Below the pieces are notes generated by a model. That model was not told the origin of the DNA. It ran no database searches and saw only the letters and a program-made list of their open reading frames with translations. This document shows, one piece after another, positions 41,290-51,593 of a stretch of DNA of 64,000 bases. Origin of the DNA: Euglena gracilis. Its lineage: Eukaryota; Euglenida; Euglenophyceae; Euglenales. The stretch covers positions 17,030,691-17,094,690 of the forward strand of contig CP154955.1 of assembly GCA_039621445.1 (NCBI GenBank), given 5' to 3'. The position numbers and the translations under genes are program-made. How positions within the stretch are numbered: position 1 is the stretch's first letter; every line of letters begins with the position of its first letter.

Positions 41290-42148
41290 TCAAGGCCGGG
41301 GGGTTGTGATGGAGGAAGCTGTGATGAGGGGGAAAAATGAAGGGATAGGTGTGCTGGGTAGCCCAATTGGCTGGCCGGCTGGGCCGGCCTGCGGCCGGCT
41401 GGCCCGGGATCGGCCGGGCTGGACCCAACTTTATTTCACTTGACCCCCGGGGGGGGGGCTCCCAGCCCGAATTTGGGCTGCTGGCTGGATTTGAGCTGCT
41501 GGCTGGCTGGACCCCCCCCCCCGGGGGATGGAGTGCCCTCCGGCTTAAGAAAACCCCTGGTGGGGGTGGCCCCTCCCCCGGCCCAGAACAGGGGACACCC
41601 CATCCAACTGAACAATGGCGAGGTATGGATGGCCAATTTGTCAGTCCGGCGCAAAGCGCCGCTTCGACGGACTTTTGCCCCGCCAAAAAAACTGGCCAAA
41701 ATGAAACTTTAGGCACTTTTTCCAGGCAATAAACTGTCAATAACACTGAACGTTTCCAGTGCTGTGTGCTGGAAGGAAAATTTTGACTTTTCTGGGGAGG
41801 TGCGGGACCCCACCCTGGGGTCAGTTGAGATCCCAGGGGGACACCCTCCACCCAGACACCCTCCTTACATCAAACCCCGGTACGTGCTCGGCAGGGTAAC
41901 CTTTTCATGTCAAAAAAAATATAATATACGCTCATGAAGTGGAGGTCCTGCACAGTGACATACAGAATGACCTTCTACCCTCTGCTGGGGGGGGGGCTCT
42001 CATTGGGCAACTTTGCTTTGGATGTCGGTCTCTAAACCCAGCAATGTCCTTGCGGAAGCCGTTTTCTTACCTTGGAGGACACTGCGCATTGCGGTTCCGA
42101 TGCACAGTCATTCAAAGCGCTGTGAGCACCATTCACCGGGGATACTTC
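41290..42148. other. No supported gene; repeat fragments
   Basis: 41340-41420 is a GGCCGGCTGGCCCGG-type stretch. 41440-41570 repeats GGCTGGATTTGAGCTGCTGG as at 40735. 41640-41830 resembles the right part of the family B/E repeats (GCGCAAAGCGC; GGAAGGAAAATTTTGAC). Confidence 0.5.
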
Positions 42149-42152
42149 CCAC

Positions 42153-42273
42153 CTTGGCAGCGCCCCATCCAGCGTCCGCATGCGGTGGCTGTTCTTCTTG
42201 AGGGGGACCAGGGTCAGAGGGGGCGGGGCTGCCTTGAGGCAAGTGCAGCCCATCGAGGTGGGGGGCTGGGGGG
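42153..42273 (-). CDS. Internal exon, high GC3
   Basis: Bounded by GCCTTTCCTCGCAG and CTGCCAAG|GTGGGA, both good signals. The 121-nt exon in the high-GC3 frame (two leading bases, phase 2 out) reads PQPPTSMGCTCLKAAPPPLT then LVPLKKNSHRMRTLDGALP. Another frame reads SDPGPPQEEQPPHADAGWG with lower GC3. Further upstream (42300-42510) the minus strand stays open (WKTAVDGEDDEWPRRS) and may hold another exon. Family unknown. Confidence 0.5.
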
Positions 42274-42562
42274 CTGCGAGGAAAGGCAGGCGTGCATCGA
42301 CAACAGACGACTTGGACGAACCTTCGTGGTTTCGGTTCCTGGGCCCCCTCAAGGCATCGAGGACCCCCAGGCTGGGGAGGGGGCACGCCGTTGGTAAACA
42401 ATGTGCCATCCTGCCTGGGCAGGTCGGAAGCGTCCCCACAACATCTGACCCTGCCCCCAGACGTGAGCGCCGCGGCCATTCATCGTCCTCCCCATCCACT
42501 GCCGTTTTCCAGCCCTGGATCTCCCATTGACAAGTATTAATTCCTGCCCAGCTGCTGGAAGG

Positions 42563-43028
42563 GTAAACCCCCCCCAAAAAATAAGACCCCCCCCAAAAAT
42601 AAGACCCCCCCCCAAAAATAAGACCCCCCCTGGGCCGATCGAGCAAAAATCCAAAAATAAGACCCCCCCATAAATAAGACCCCCCCTGACGGCGGTAAGC
42701 GCCGGTGACGGTGAAAATTTTCCCTGAGAAATTGCCAAAACCCCAAATTTCACACACAAAAAATGATGAAATTTCAAAAAATTTCAGATTCTTGAAGTGT
42801 AAAAAACATGCTAAATGTCAACTTACACAAAATTACGCATGGCGCGAAGCGCCGAAGGAAAATTTTTAGTGTTTTTGAGAACCTCAAAAATGATGTTTTT
42901 TTGGGCCCGGGTCGGTCAAGAAAAAAATCCAAAAATAAGACCCCCCCAAAAATAAGACCCCCCCTGGAGGTTTCCAGCAACGGACCCAAAAATAAGACCC
43001 GGGTCTTATTTGGGGGGGGGGGGGTTAC
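42563..43028. mobile_element. Foldback element, family I copy 1
   Basis: Ends GTAAACCCCCCCCAAAAAAT with AAGAC and GTCTTATTTGGGGGGGG with GGTTAC. The left half repeats AAATAAGACCCCCCC four times and the right half has three more, so the element is nested or internally amplified. A hairpin GACCCGGGTC sits at the right end. Confidence 0.85.
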
Positions 43029-43274
43029 ACATTTAATTTGGAGGTGCAAAAATGGGCTAAAATGGTTTCAAAAAAAAATGGGTTGGAAACAGGCTCACCA
43101 GGTCAAATTTGTCAAAAAAATGACTTTTTTATGTAAACCTCCCAAAGAGAAGCACGGGGCCGCTACAGGAACACCCCCCATTCTTATAGGATTTCTAAAA
43201 AAAGATCAACAAAAAATCCTGCAGGAGGGTCCAAATAGAAGTGCCCCCCCCCGACGCCAGCGCGGCGATCCGCG

Positions 43275-43556
<282 letters not shown>

Positions 43557-43569
43557 CACCCAGGCTTCT

Positions 43570-44780
43570 ATGAGGGGGGGGGGGGTTATCGTGCTTTCTG
43601 GCTGGACCCGCCCCCAGGCGGGGTCCCTCCGGCGAAAGCAACACCCTGGTGACACCATTGCCAACAATTTGAGTGGAATTTGTTCAGATTGTTGGCAAAG
43701 AGATCTCGGACCAGACTCTGAGACTGGGGCAAGAATACAACTGACTCATGCATTCAAGCGGCTAAAGCCAGTTTAGATGTTATCACGATTTTTGTCCTTT
43801 TGGGGTCCAGTTTCATGTTTCAACCTTGCCTTTCTTGCAAAAAAAAAAATGGCGCAAACGGGAATGCATGACCTAATTTGCGAAGAATGTCCACAAATGG
43901 ACCAAAAGTGGCAACAAAAAGCCAAAAAAAAACACAAACAACAACAGCCAAACATGGCCAAAAAAGCGGCCGGAACGGCCAAAAATAAGTCAAAAAATCG
44001 CCAAAATATCAAAAATAGCCAAAAGCACCTAAAAGAGGTCAACAAAGGTCAAAACAGAGTCAAGGATGGCCAAAAATGGCCAAAAGCGGCACATTGGCCA
44101 AAAGGGGCCAAAAAATTGGAGTAAAATGGGCCAAAGGTGTGCTACACAAATTTTTTGCCGATATACACCGACACACCAAAGATTCTTTTGCCAACGCAAA
44201 AGATCTGGAAAAAAAATTGTGGATGCACGACAAGGAGAGGTCCAGTGCAATCATTCCTGGCCGCCCATCCCGCAGGTGCTGGAGTCAAAAGCGAGTTTGA
44301 AAATAAAGTCTGAAAAACCAGTCAGTCATCACCCAAAAGGGTGGGCAGGGTATTTAGTGAGAAGGGGCAGGGGGAGGGACCACCCTCCCCCGGGGGGGGG
44401 GGGGGGGCGAACCCCCCCCCTCTCCCCTAGGCCCCGTCCCCCCCTCTCCCCCAGGGTGAAAAAAAACGGCGCAAAGCGCTGGAAATTTTTTTGAGGGGTT
44501 TCACAAAACTCCTGAAATTGTGTTTTCAGCTGATTTTTTTCCCACCAAATTGACAAAAACAGACAATAAAAACAGAAATCTACCGGCAAGAAGCGCTGGG
44601 GAAGGAAAAACGTTAATTCTATGGGCCCGGCCACCAGGGCCGTATGGAACCCCCTACGGGGGGACCCCCCTCCTTTACAAAACCACGGTGTGACGTAGAG
44701 CTCTTTGGGAGTCCACCCCGGCCCAGCCCAGCCCGGCCCGGCCGGCGGCTCGGCCAGCTGCCCAGCCCAGGCCGGGGCCG
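43570..44780. other. No supported gene; GGCCAAAA-type simple sequence
   Basis: 43900-44125 is rich in GCCAAAAA and TGGCCAAAA. 44325-44470 has CAGTCAGTCATC followed by C/G-runs. No exon could be supported. Confidence 0.45.
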
Positions 44781-44785
44781 GGGGG

Positions 44786-45080
44786 TTGAAAAACACTCAT
44801 TTTCGGCTCAAAAACCGGTTTTCCGGGTCCGGGAGGTCAAAAAACACGGTTTTGGCAAAAAAATTCGATTTTTTTGAATTTTTTCGACTTTTTTGTCCGA
44901 AAACGGCTAAGTCTGACAGTGGAAAGAGTGTACAAAATGTCACAAAATAAAAAAAAAACGGCCGTATCTCTCAAAAAACGCTCATTTTCGGCACAAAAAC
45001 ACTTTTTTCGGGTCCGGGAGGTCAAAAACATGGTTTTGGACAAAAAAATTCGACTTTTTTCGACTTTTTGACCCAAAAAT
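44786..45080 (+). repeat. Two diverged copies of the 163-bp unit plus part of the adjacent block
   Basis: TCATTTTCGGCTCAAAAACC, GGGTCCGGGAGGTCAAAAAA and a TGTCCGAAAACGGCTAAGTC segment appear in the same order as in the composite element (26240-26420). Confidence 0.8.
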
Positions 45081-45084
45081 GGCC

Positions 45085-45985
45085 AAGTACGCCGGCCAGG
45101 AGGGGCATGTACGCCGGCCAGGAGGGGCATGGGGGGGGTCCGGGTCGGAAATTTTTTTGTTCAAAAACACTTTTTTTGATGTTCTAAAGTGAAAAAAGGT
45201 GTTTTTGAGCAAAAAAAAATTTCAAAATTTTGGGTCCCGACCTGCCTCCCAACCCCCCCCCCCACGCCCAGCCGCCCTCATACCCCCTGCAGGGGTCCCC
45301 GAGTACCTAAAACTGGCCCAAAATCGGACAAACAGGCCCCGGGAACCTCAAAAAACAGTCAACTCCCTCCCCCCTAAACCTCATGATTGACCCCCTGGTT
45401 TGGGTCCCAACTCCTCTCTAGCCCAAGATACGGCCAATAAGGTTCCCGCAGCAGGGTAAAAAAAATATGGGCCCAAAAGGCAGCAGGTCACAAAGAACAC
45501 AAATTTTCGAAATTGCTGTTGTTAACAACAGGCAAAAAGGGAAAACGAGAGAATTTAAGATTCAACCATTTTGGGGAGTCTTCGAGACCTGCTGTTGTCC
45601 CCATTCCCCAAATTGAAGAAGGCCATGCACTGGGTCAAACCAGTGATTGTTCCCATTCCCCAAATTGAAGAAGGCCATGCACTGGGTCAAACCAGTGATT
45701 GTTCACGGTAACTCTGCTGTCTTGTGATGAATTCATGTGCCAAAAAAACAACTGTCATGCATTTAACTTGCGCAAAAAGCAACATCAACCGAAAGGAGAT
45801 AATTGCTTGCCCAAGATATTAGTGTGTCAAAAATGGAACGATGTTGGACAGGTCAAGTTTTCATGAACGGAGGAGACCCAAGGAGAGCACATGGGCTCTG
45901 GCCCTGCACCCTCCCCCCCCCTCTGGAACCCTACGGCCCTCATTGAGCGTTGTCCTGAGCTAGTGGGTCAATAATTCTTTGGTCC
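45085..45985. other. Duplicated unit at 45598-45700; otherwise unassigned
   Basis: A ~52-bp unit, CCATTCCCCAAATTGAAGAA continuing to CAGTGATTGTT, is repeated twice in tandem. In one plus frame the pair reads KKAMHWVKPVIVPIPQIEEG. 45830-45900 reads MERCWTGQVFMNGGDPRRAH on plus. Either could be an upstream exon of the gene below, but phases were not resolved. Confidence 0.4.
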
Positions 45986-45989
45986 CCAG

Positions 45990-46778
45990 ACAGCACCGGA
46001 GCTGTATGAGGAATGTGTTTGCCCCCACGCGAAATTTCCCGATTCCCACCGTTGACTTGAGTGGCGGAGGGGGAGGTGCGCATGGGGACTGCCTTGCGAA
46101 GATCGAGGAAGCGTCACATGGGGGCGAGGAACGTTCAGGGGGACGGAAGGGAGGACGAGTGATTGCAGGGAGGTGGGCACAGGCGCAAATGAAGGGCAGA
46201 GGGCTAGGCTGTCAAGGCTGGGACCTGTGGGAAAAAATGGGTTGGGTGGGGGTCAAAAAATTTTGAATTAGCACTTTGCGTGGGATATGCAGAAGAGCAA
46301 GTGCCCTTTGAGGTGGGTGCGCCAATCCGACCAAACAAAACCGTATCCGACCCAGATCCAATCATAAAACCCTTGAGGTCAGAAGAGTTCAAAATAAATG
46401 TGAAAAGGCGGACAGGATTATGGTGAGAAGCATAAAATTTGGATGTTAAGCCGTGTGTGCAGCGTCAAGGAGCGACCTTCTGTGAGGTTTGTGGATGTTA
46501 AGAGAGAAAGAGGAAAAAAGCGGAAAGCCCAAAGCACCTCTGACTTACGTTCTTCGTATGCGTCTGCAAAGGTGGTCGGCTGAGTGATAACAGCCAACGG
46601 GGATGAGCCGCGGCGTGTGAAGGGACACGTGAATCATTCTGCACTGTGAACCCCACAGGAAAAGATGAAAAGGGCAGGCTTCTATTTTTCAATGGAAAAC
46701 ACAGAGAGATTTACGAACAAAGCTCACTTCCCACCTGCACACACTCTGACTCCGGGCCTGGAACAGACCCGCCCATGA
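45990..46778 (+). CDS. Four-exon C-terminal part of a hypothetical protein
   Basis: Four exons agree in phase. Exon 1, 45990-46075: acceptor TAATTCTTTGGTCCCCAG, donor GGGAG|GTGCGC, reading FAPTRNFPIPTVDLSGGGG. Exon 2, 46272-46377: donor TTGAG|GTCAGA, reading LCVGYAEEQVPFEVGAPIRP then NKTVSDPDPIIKPL. Exon 3, 46463-46571: donor GCAAAG|GTGGTC, reading VKERPSVRFVDVKRERGKKR then KAQSTSDLRSSYASAK, with a nuclear-localisation-like basic cluster. Exon 4, 46659-46778: acceptor CTGTGAACCCCACAG, reading EKMKRAGFYFSMENTERFTN then AHTLTPGLEQTRP and TGA. Joining gives about 140 residues without a stop. Exon 4 also has a longer open alternative frame (KDEKGRLLFFNGKHREIYEQ), but it does not fit the upstream phase. 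The N-terminus lies upstream and was not found. Composition (Pro/Lys/Arg/Ser, low hydrophobic) suggests a non-globular or filament-associated protein. Family unknown. Confidence 0.75.
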
Positions 46779-46784
46779 GTTTGT

Positions 46785-47325
46785 TCCCAATTGAGTGGAC
46801 CCATCCACTGAGTTGGGAACCACACCTGCTGGGGTCGTGGACCAGAATAACCGGTGTGTCGTCACGGCGAAGGAGACCGAGACCCCCCCCCCGACCAAAG
46901 TGGAGTGTGCCTGGCAGGTGCTTCCCCCCCCCCCCGGTTGCAGATGAAGATAAGTGGTATTGGACAGATGGAGGGGATGTGCTTTTGATGTCACCTTTGG
47001 CCACCTTTGAAAAACGTTTAGCCACTTTTGGATGTTTGTCGTCAACTTACATCAACTGCAGCCACTTCTGGAGTTTGTAAGCATTTTTAAGGGCCCATTG
47101 GTCTTTTTTTCTGCATTAATTTTTCGTTCATATTTGGCATGTTCAGCCATTTTGTGACTCTCTTCCTGACAAATTGCAAAGAAGCTTCCAATGAAATGAA
47201 ATTAATTCACACACAAGTCTTCCACAATGATACCAGCATCTTGTCCAAAAATGCTTTTTTGCATCTGACTGGGGAGGCCGCCTGACAAGCCCATTCGTTG
47301 GACAAAGGCGGGGAGGTAAAAAAAC
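46785..47325. other. 3' flank and unassigned sequence
   Basis: C-runs at 46880 and 46926. No further exon is supported. Confidence 0.45.
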
Positions 47326-47330
47326 ACATA

Positions 47331-47422
47331 GCCCCCCCCAAAATAAGACCCCCCCCCTGGAGGTCTCCAGCAAAGGACCCAAAAATAAGACCCGGGTCTT
47401 ATTTTGGGGGGGGGGGGGTTAC
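47331..47422. mobile_element. Foldback element, family I copy 2 (short)
   Basis: CCCCCCCCAAAATAAGACCCC at the left and CGGGTCTTATTTTGGGGGGG with GGTTAC at the right, with GGAGGT(C/T)TCCAGCAA(A/C)GGACCC shared with copy 1. Confidence 0.85.
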
Positions 47423-47449
47423 ATGGATGTAAACAAGGCAGGTCCCAAA

Positions 47450-47692
47450 TAAATGCCCCCCCCGGGGGCCATATGGTTGGATCAGGGGGGGGGGTCCAAA
47501 AAATTTCTGTGTTATTGATGCAATAGGGGTAGGGTTAGGAATTCGGCCAAACTTTAGGCCTGGCTTGTACACCCAACGCTAATCTATAAGTTCGGCCTAA
47601 AGCAGTAAAGTTAGGCCTAACCCTATTCCATCAATAATCCAAAAAATTTCCCAACCCCCCTGATCCAACTGTGGCCCCCCAGGGGGCATTTA
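47450..47692. mobile_element. Foldback element, family J
   Basis: TAAATGCCCCCC, GGTTGGATCAGGGGGG and TTATTGATGCAATAGGGG on the left pair with CCTATTCCATCAATAA, CCCCCCTGATCCAAC and GGGGGCATTTA on the right. The core also pairs, with GTAGGGTTAGG against CCTAACCCTA. Nearly the whole 243 bp is a palindrome. Confidence 0.9.
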
Positions 47693-47699
47693 ATTGGAA

Positions 47700-48305
47700 C
47701 TTGCCGTAAACAAACCAGACAATTTTTTGGAGATCGGAAGAAGGTGCCCAATGTTGCATGTGGCATACCATTGTGGGCTGCAGAGGACAAGGATACTTCC
47801 AAAACTGAAAGAAATATGCTGCTACCGCATTATTGATGTTGTTACCACATCATTGAAGATTGCCACCCACAGCATTTGCATGTGTTTGTGGGTGCGTTAT
47901 TGCTTTATGAAAAAAGCAATAGAACCGCCTGGACAGGGACACAACAGAGCACTGCAAGGAGGAAACCTCTCGAGCGCTGGGCAGGTCGGATACGAAGGTC
48001 TCTCCTCCCTTCCATTCCCACGCAAGGGAGAGAGAGGACAGGAAGAATGTGTACTTCATTTCCTTTGTTTCCCCCCCATACGTTCAACGACAAGTAACCT
48101 CTGTCCTCCGATTGGGGGGGGGGGGTCGTTGGACACAGGGGTTTTAACACCCACTTATAAACCCTGGGGTAAATAGGATCTGGTTTTTTTTGCTCACTCA
48201 GCCAAACGGGGGATTGTTCACAAAATTCCGATCCCCCCAAGAAAACAACACAAAATAACCTCCCTACAACAAAATTTTGCCTAAATTCGACAAAAGTGAC
48301 ATTTT
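47700..48305. other. Open region, hypothetical
   Basis: Two plus frames are open at 47710-47840: KVPNVACGIPLWAAEDKDTS then KTERNMLLPHY to TGA, and a 160-codon frame with RCPMLHVAYHCGLQRTRILP. The first is more exon-like. No clear splice sites. 48080-48170 contains a C/G-run fragment with TCGTTGGACAC. Confidence 0.35.
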
Positions 48306-48307
48306 TG

Positions 48308-48378
48308 ATGATGATGATGACGACGACGACGACGATGACGACGACGACGACGACGACGACGATGATGATGATGACGAC

Positions 48379-48423
<45 letters not shown>
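48308..48423. repeat. (GAT/GAC)n trinucleotide repeat
   Basis: About 38 triplets of GAT or GAC, segregated into blocks. The poly-Asp, poly-Met and poly-His ORFs are translated repeat. Confidence 0.98.
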
Positions 48424-48424
<1 letters not shown>

Positions 48425-48603
48425 GGGAACACAAAAGTTGCCAAAATCAGTTTTCCGCCAAACCTCCCTGGAGCACACTCATTTTTCTTTGTCGGCCCGG
48501 GGGGGGGGGGGTTGCTGTACTCCAAAAATCTTTGTTGCTTTGTGCAATCGCACTTGTTCTGCTGCGCAACTGCGCAGTTACGCAATGTAATCAGGATGTG
48601 ATC

Positions 48604-49846
48604 AAGCACCTATGACAGATTCCAAATTTTAGCCCGCGGTCGGTTGCGGTCGGCCGCGGTCGGCTGCGGTCGGCTGCGGTCGGCTGCGGTCGGCTGCGGT
48701 CGGCTGCGGTCGGCTGCGGTCGGCAAAGTAGTTGGCTGTAGGTGGGGGGCAGGCCAACAAAAAATGTGCATATATCACAATCACACAATCCATTGTTGCC
48801 GACTTTTGGCCACTTTTCGCTGCTTTTGGCCAGTTTTTGATGCTTTTGGACTGCTTTTGGCCACTGTTGCCGACTTTTGGTCGATTTTTGCTGCCTTTGC
48901 CCATTATTTCCTGCCTTTTGCTTTCTTTTGGTCACTTTTGTTGCTTTTGCCCACTTTTTGCTGTGTTTTGGCTGCTTTTGGCCAGCTTTTGCTTTGCTTT
49001 GACCTCTTTTGACCACTTTTGGCCTCTTTAACCCACTTTTGACCACTTTTCTCTGCTTTTGGCCATTTTTACCCACTTCTGGCCACTTTCAGGCCACTTT
49101 AACGTCTTTTTGTTGCTTTTGACATCAAGAGCAGTCAAACGTGACCTAAAGATGGCCTAAAAGTGGCAAAACATGGTTAAAATGGCCAAAAGTTCCAAAA
49201 GCAGGCAAAAATAACAAAAAAAAATACCCAAAAATGGCCCAAAATGACCCTGCTTTTGGCCAATTTGGGTCACTTTAGCAGCTTTTGTTCACTTTTGGCA
49301 ACAAACTGGTGCAAAATGCTCAAAATGGTCAAATTGGACCAAAAAGAGACCAAAAAAAATGGGCAAAAATAACAAAAGAAAAGGTCGAAAGTGGCTTTAA
49401 ATGGTCAAAAATGGCCCTAAATGGCCCAAAATGGCCCAAGAGCAGGACAAAATTGCCCAAAATTACAAGAAGTGGGCAAAAAATGGCCAAAAATGGTCAA
49501 AATAGGTCAAAATGGGTGAATTATGGTGGCAAATGGGCCAAAGGGGGACAAAAGCGACCAAAAATGGCCAAAAGTGGCCAAAAGTGGCCAAAAGTGGCCA
49601 AAAGTGACAACATGAGCCAGATGAGCCAGAAAAATCTCAACATCTGGGATAAAAATGAGCCTAATTCCTCATTCTCACTGAAAAATTGACATCAATTGGA
49701 AAAAAAGTTGCGCGGTTGGCTGCGGTCGGCTGCGGTCGGCTGCGGTCGGCTGCGGTCGGCTGCGGTCGGTTGCGGTCGGCACCCCACCTATGACAGTCCT
49801 GAAACCCGCGGTCGGCCGCGGTCGGCTACGGTCGGCATAGGTGCCT
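48604..49846. mobile_element. 1.24-kb TIR element with 10-bp target-site duplication
   Basis: The left end AAGCACCTATG and right end CATAGGTGCCT are inverted repeats with one mismatch. GGATGTGATC lies directly outside both ends (48594-48603 and 49847-49856), a perfect 10-bp duplication. Sub-terminal arrays of GGTCGGCTGC (48640-48727 and 49715-49830) and CACCTATGACAG copies flank a core. The core is TTTTGGCCAC-rich in its left half and GGCCAAAAGT-rich in its right half, so the halves are roughly complementary. The duplication length and structure fit a Mutator-like non-autonomous element (inference). No transposase. Confidence 0.85.
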
Positions 49847-49875
49847 GGATGTGATCTGCTGCCCTAAGACTGCAG

Positions 49876-50071
49876 GGGGGAAGGGCGAAGACTTTGAAAG
49901 TTAGTGTGGTTCCCAGAGCATGTTGGGAGACAGCATACAGGACGCGTGCGCCTGATGCGTGTGGTTGGGTACCGTCCAACGGCGGACTCATCAACTTGGG
50001 ATGTTGCTGGGAACGATTTGGGGCATGTGAAGCCGAACCCTATAGGATGCCATGCACTTTGATGAGAAAAG
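49876..50071 (+). CDS. Internal exon, Cys-rich hypothetical protein
   Basis: Acceptor CTGCCCTAAGACTGCAG and donor AGAAAAG|GTTGAT bound a 196-nt exon open in phase 0. It reads AKTLKVSVVPRACWETAYRT, RAPDACGWVPSNGGLINLGC and CWERFGACEAEPYRMPC, with six cysteines in about 50 residues as in secreted or zinc-binding domains. The 1.24-kb TIR element above is inserted about 30 bp upstream of the exon, so the acceptor region survives. Family unknown. Confidence 0.6.
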
Positions 50072-50182
50072 GTTGATGGCTCCTTTGCACAATTGCTCGT
50101 GTGCAAATCCTTGAGAACCGTTGCAAAAACAAGTGTGTTTTCCAGGTTGAAACGGACCTTTAAAGAATTCTGAAAATCCTTG

Positions 50183-50416
50183 TAAACCTGCGCCCCCCCC
50201 CAATAACCTGGCGGGGCCCTTGCTCCTGGCAGTGGCCGAATAACTTGGTGGGGGGCAGGCAAAAAAAAATGGCTCCAGTTACTTGGGACCCCCATTTTAA
50301 GGCAAAAGCACCTTACGACACTGAAAAAAAGGCCCAAGTAACCTGGCAGGGGGGAAAGCAAAAAGATGGCTCCAATAACTTGGCACCCCGCCAGGTTATT
50401 TGGGGAGAGGGGTTTA
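50183..50416. mobile_element. MITE-like element, family F copy 2
   Basis: Ends TAAACCTGCGCCCCCC with CAATAACCTGGCGG and CCGCCAGGTTATTTGGGG with GGTTTA. The internal order of AATAACTTGGYG, GTTACTTGGGACCCCC and AGTAACCTGGCAGGGG matches copy 1 (18252-18482). Confidence 0.9.
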
Positions 50417-50419
50417 GTA

Positions 50420-51005
50420 GCCGCGCGTGCACGTGCGGCGTGCGGCAGTGCGCGTGTCCTGCACTGCATCAGCATGCACCACGTGTCTGACAAGAATCAG
50501 GATAAAAAAGAATTTTGGATGCAAAAAAAGAAACAAAAAAAACAAAAAGAAACATTTAGCAGCGCACACTAAAAGGAAAAGCGGCAAACCGAATGAAAAC
50601 GCATACACCACTCAAAAATCAGGATAAAAAAAATTTTGGATACCTTGATCATTTTTAGGCATTTAGTTGTTTTTGGCCCAATCGTCTGATGGTCCACCCC
50701 CCCCTTCCCTCCTTCCACCCCTTACCACCCCCTTTTCCCCCTCCTCCCGCCCCCCCCTTCCCCCCTTTTTCCCCCCATCCCCTCCCCCCCCCCCCTTATC
50801 CCCCCCCCCGGCTTGTTTTTGGCCGCCCCTCGGCCCCCTGGTTTGTCACCACATCTCACCGAGTCCGTACGGATGGCCACTGCATCTGTGCGAGTGGCCA
50901 CAAAAAGGCCAAAAACGTGGCCAAAAATGTGGACAAAATCGCTAAAAGGCCAAAGGTGGATGATTTGATTTTTGTAGAAAACCAGCCGAAACAAAGAATG
51001 GAAAT
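50420..51005. other. No supported gene; C/T-rich tract 50690-50815
   Basis: 50500-50640 is A-rich with two related GATAAAAAA(G/A)AATTTTGGAT phrases. 50690-50815 is almost only C and T. 50850-50950 has ACGGATGGCCACTGCATCTG. Confidence 0.5.
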
Positions 51006-51010
51006 CGACT

Positions 51011-51191
51011 ACCTCCCCCCCCCAAGCCCAATGAACACTAAAGTGACAATCTAGACGGTCTGAACGGGGGGTGTTCATTGGGCTTTGGGTATGGTTTCTG
51101 TGTAGATAAGGTATATGGTGACAATCTAGACGGTCCGAACACCCCCTGTTCATTGGGCAAGGCTGTTCATTAGGCATTGGGGGGGGGAGGT
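51011..51191. mobile_element. Foldback element, family K
   Basis: Ends ACCTCCCCCCCCCC with AAGCCCAATGAACA and TGTTCATTAGGCATTGGGG with GGGGGAGGT. GTGACAATCTAGACGGTC(T/C)G occurs twice in direct orientation inside. Confidence 0.9.
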
Positions 51192-51194
51192 ACA

Positions 51195-51586
51195 AGTGGG
51201 GTGCTGGTGTGGAAATTGCACCAACGCAGTGATAACACCCCTGAAAGTTTGATCAACCGCCAAAGCCCTCCATCAATAATACCCCCCCCTCCGGACGCAT
51301 AGAGAAATGTATGTATCCACTTCTGTGCGAAGCCTCGAGCTCCAAATTACACGACTTGCACTGCCCCAAAGGAGCCACTGTTTTTTTTGCATGCGGGTGC
51401 CACAGAGTCTCAATATGAGTGGTGTGGCCCAGCCTACCTACCCTGGCTGGCTAGCCTGGGCCACTAACCTGGGTGCCCAGGTCACCAGAACGGTTGGCAA
51501 ACCCACTCCATGGTCGTTGAGGCATCCCAGTCACAACCGTCAGCCAGGTAATGGTCGACTGGGCAAACTCCCCCGGCTGTTGTCGA
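51195..51586. other. Unassigned
   Basis: Plus and minus frames are open (e.g. plus SVRSLELQITRLALPQRS). No splice pair was found. Contains a perfect-looking TGGTGTGGCC at 51419, also seen at the target site of the next element. Confidence 0.35.
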
Positions 51587-51593
51587 TGGTGTG

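Noticed and set aside
40964-41851. 295-codon minus ORF
   Set aside because: It crosses foldback ends, C-runs and unrelated repeats; only the GPS-motif segment looks derived from an exon.
46204-46392. Minus-strand reading with KGFMIGSGSDTVLFGRIG
   Set aside because: Antisense to plus exon 2 of the four-exon gene, which fits its neighbours in phase.
46711-47025. Minus-strand exon with VILVHDPSRCGSQLSGWV
   Set aside because: It lies opposite the plus-strand terminal exon and its 3' flank, which has phase-consistent splice support.
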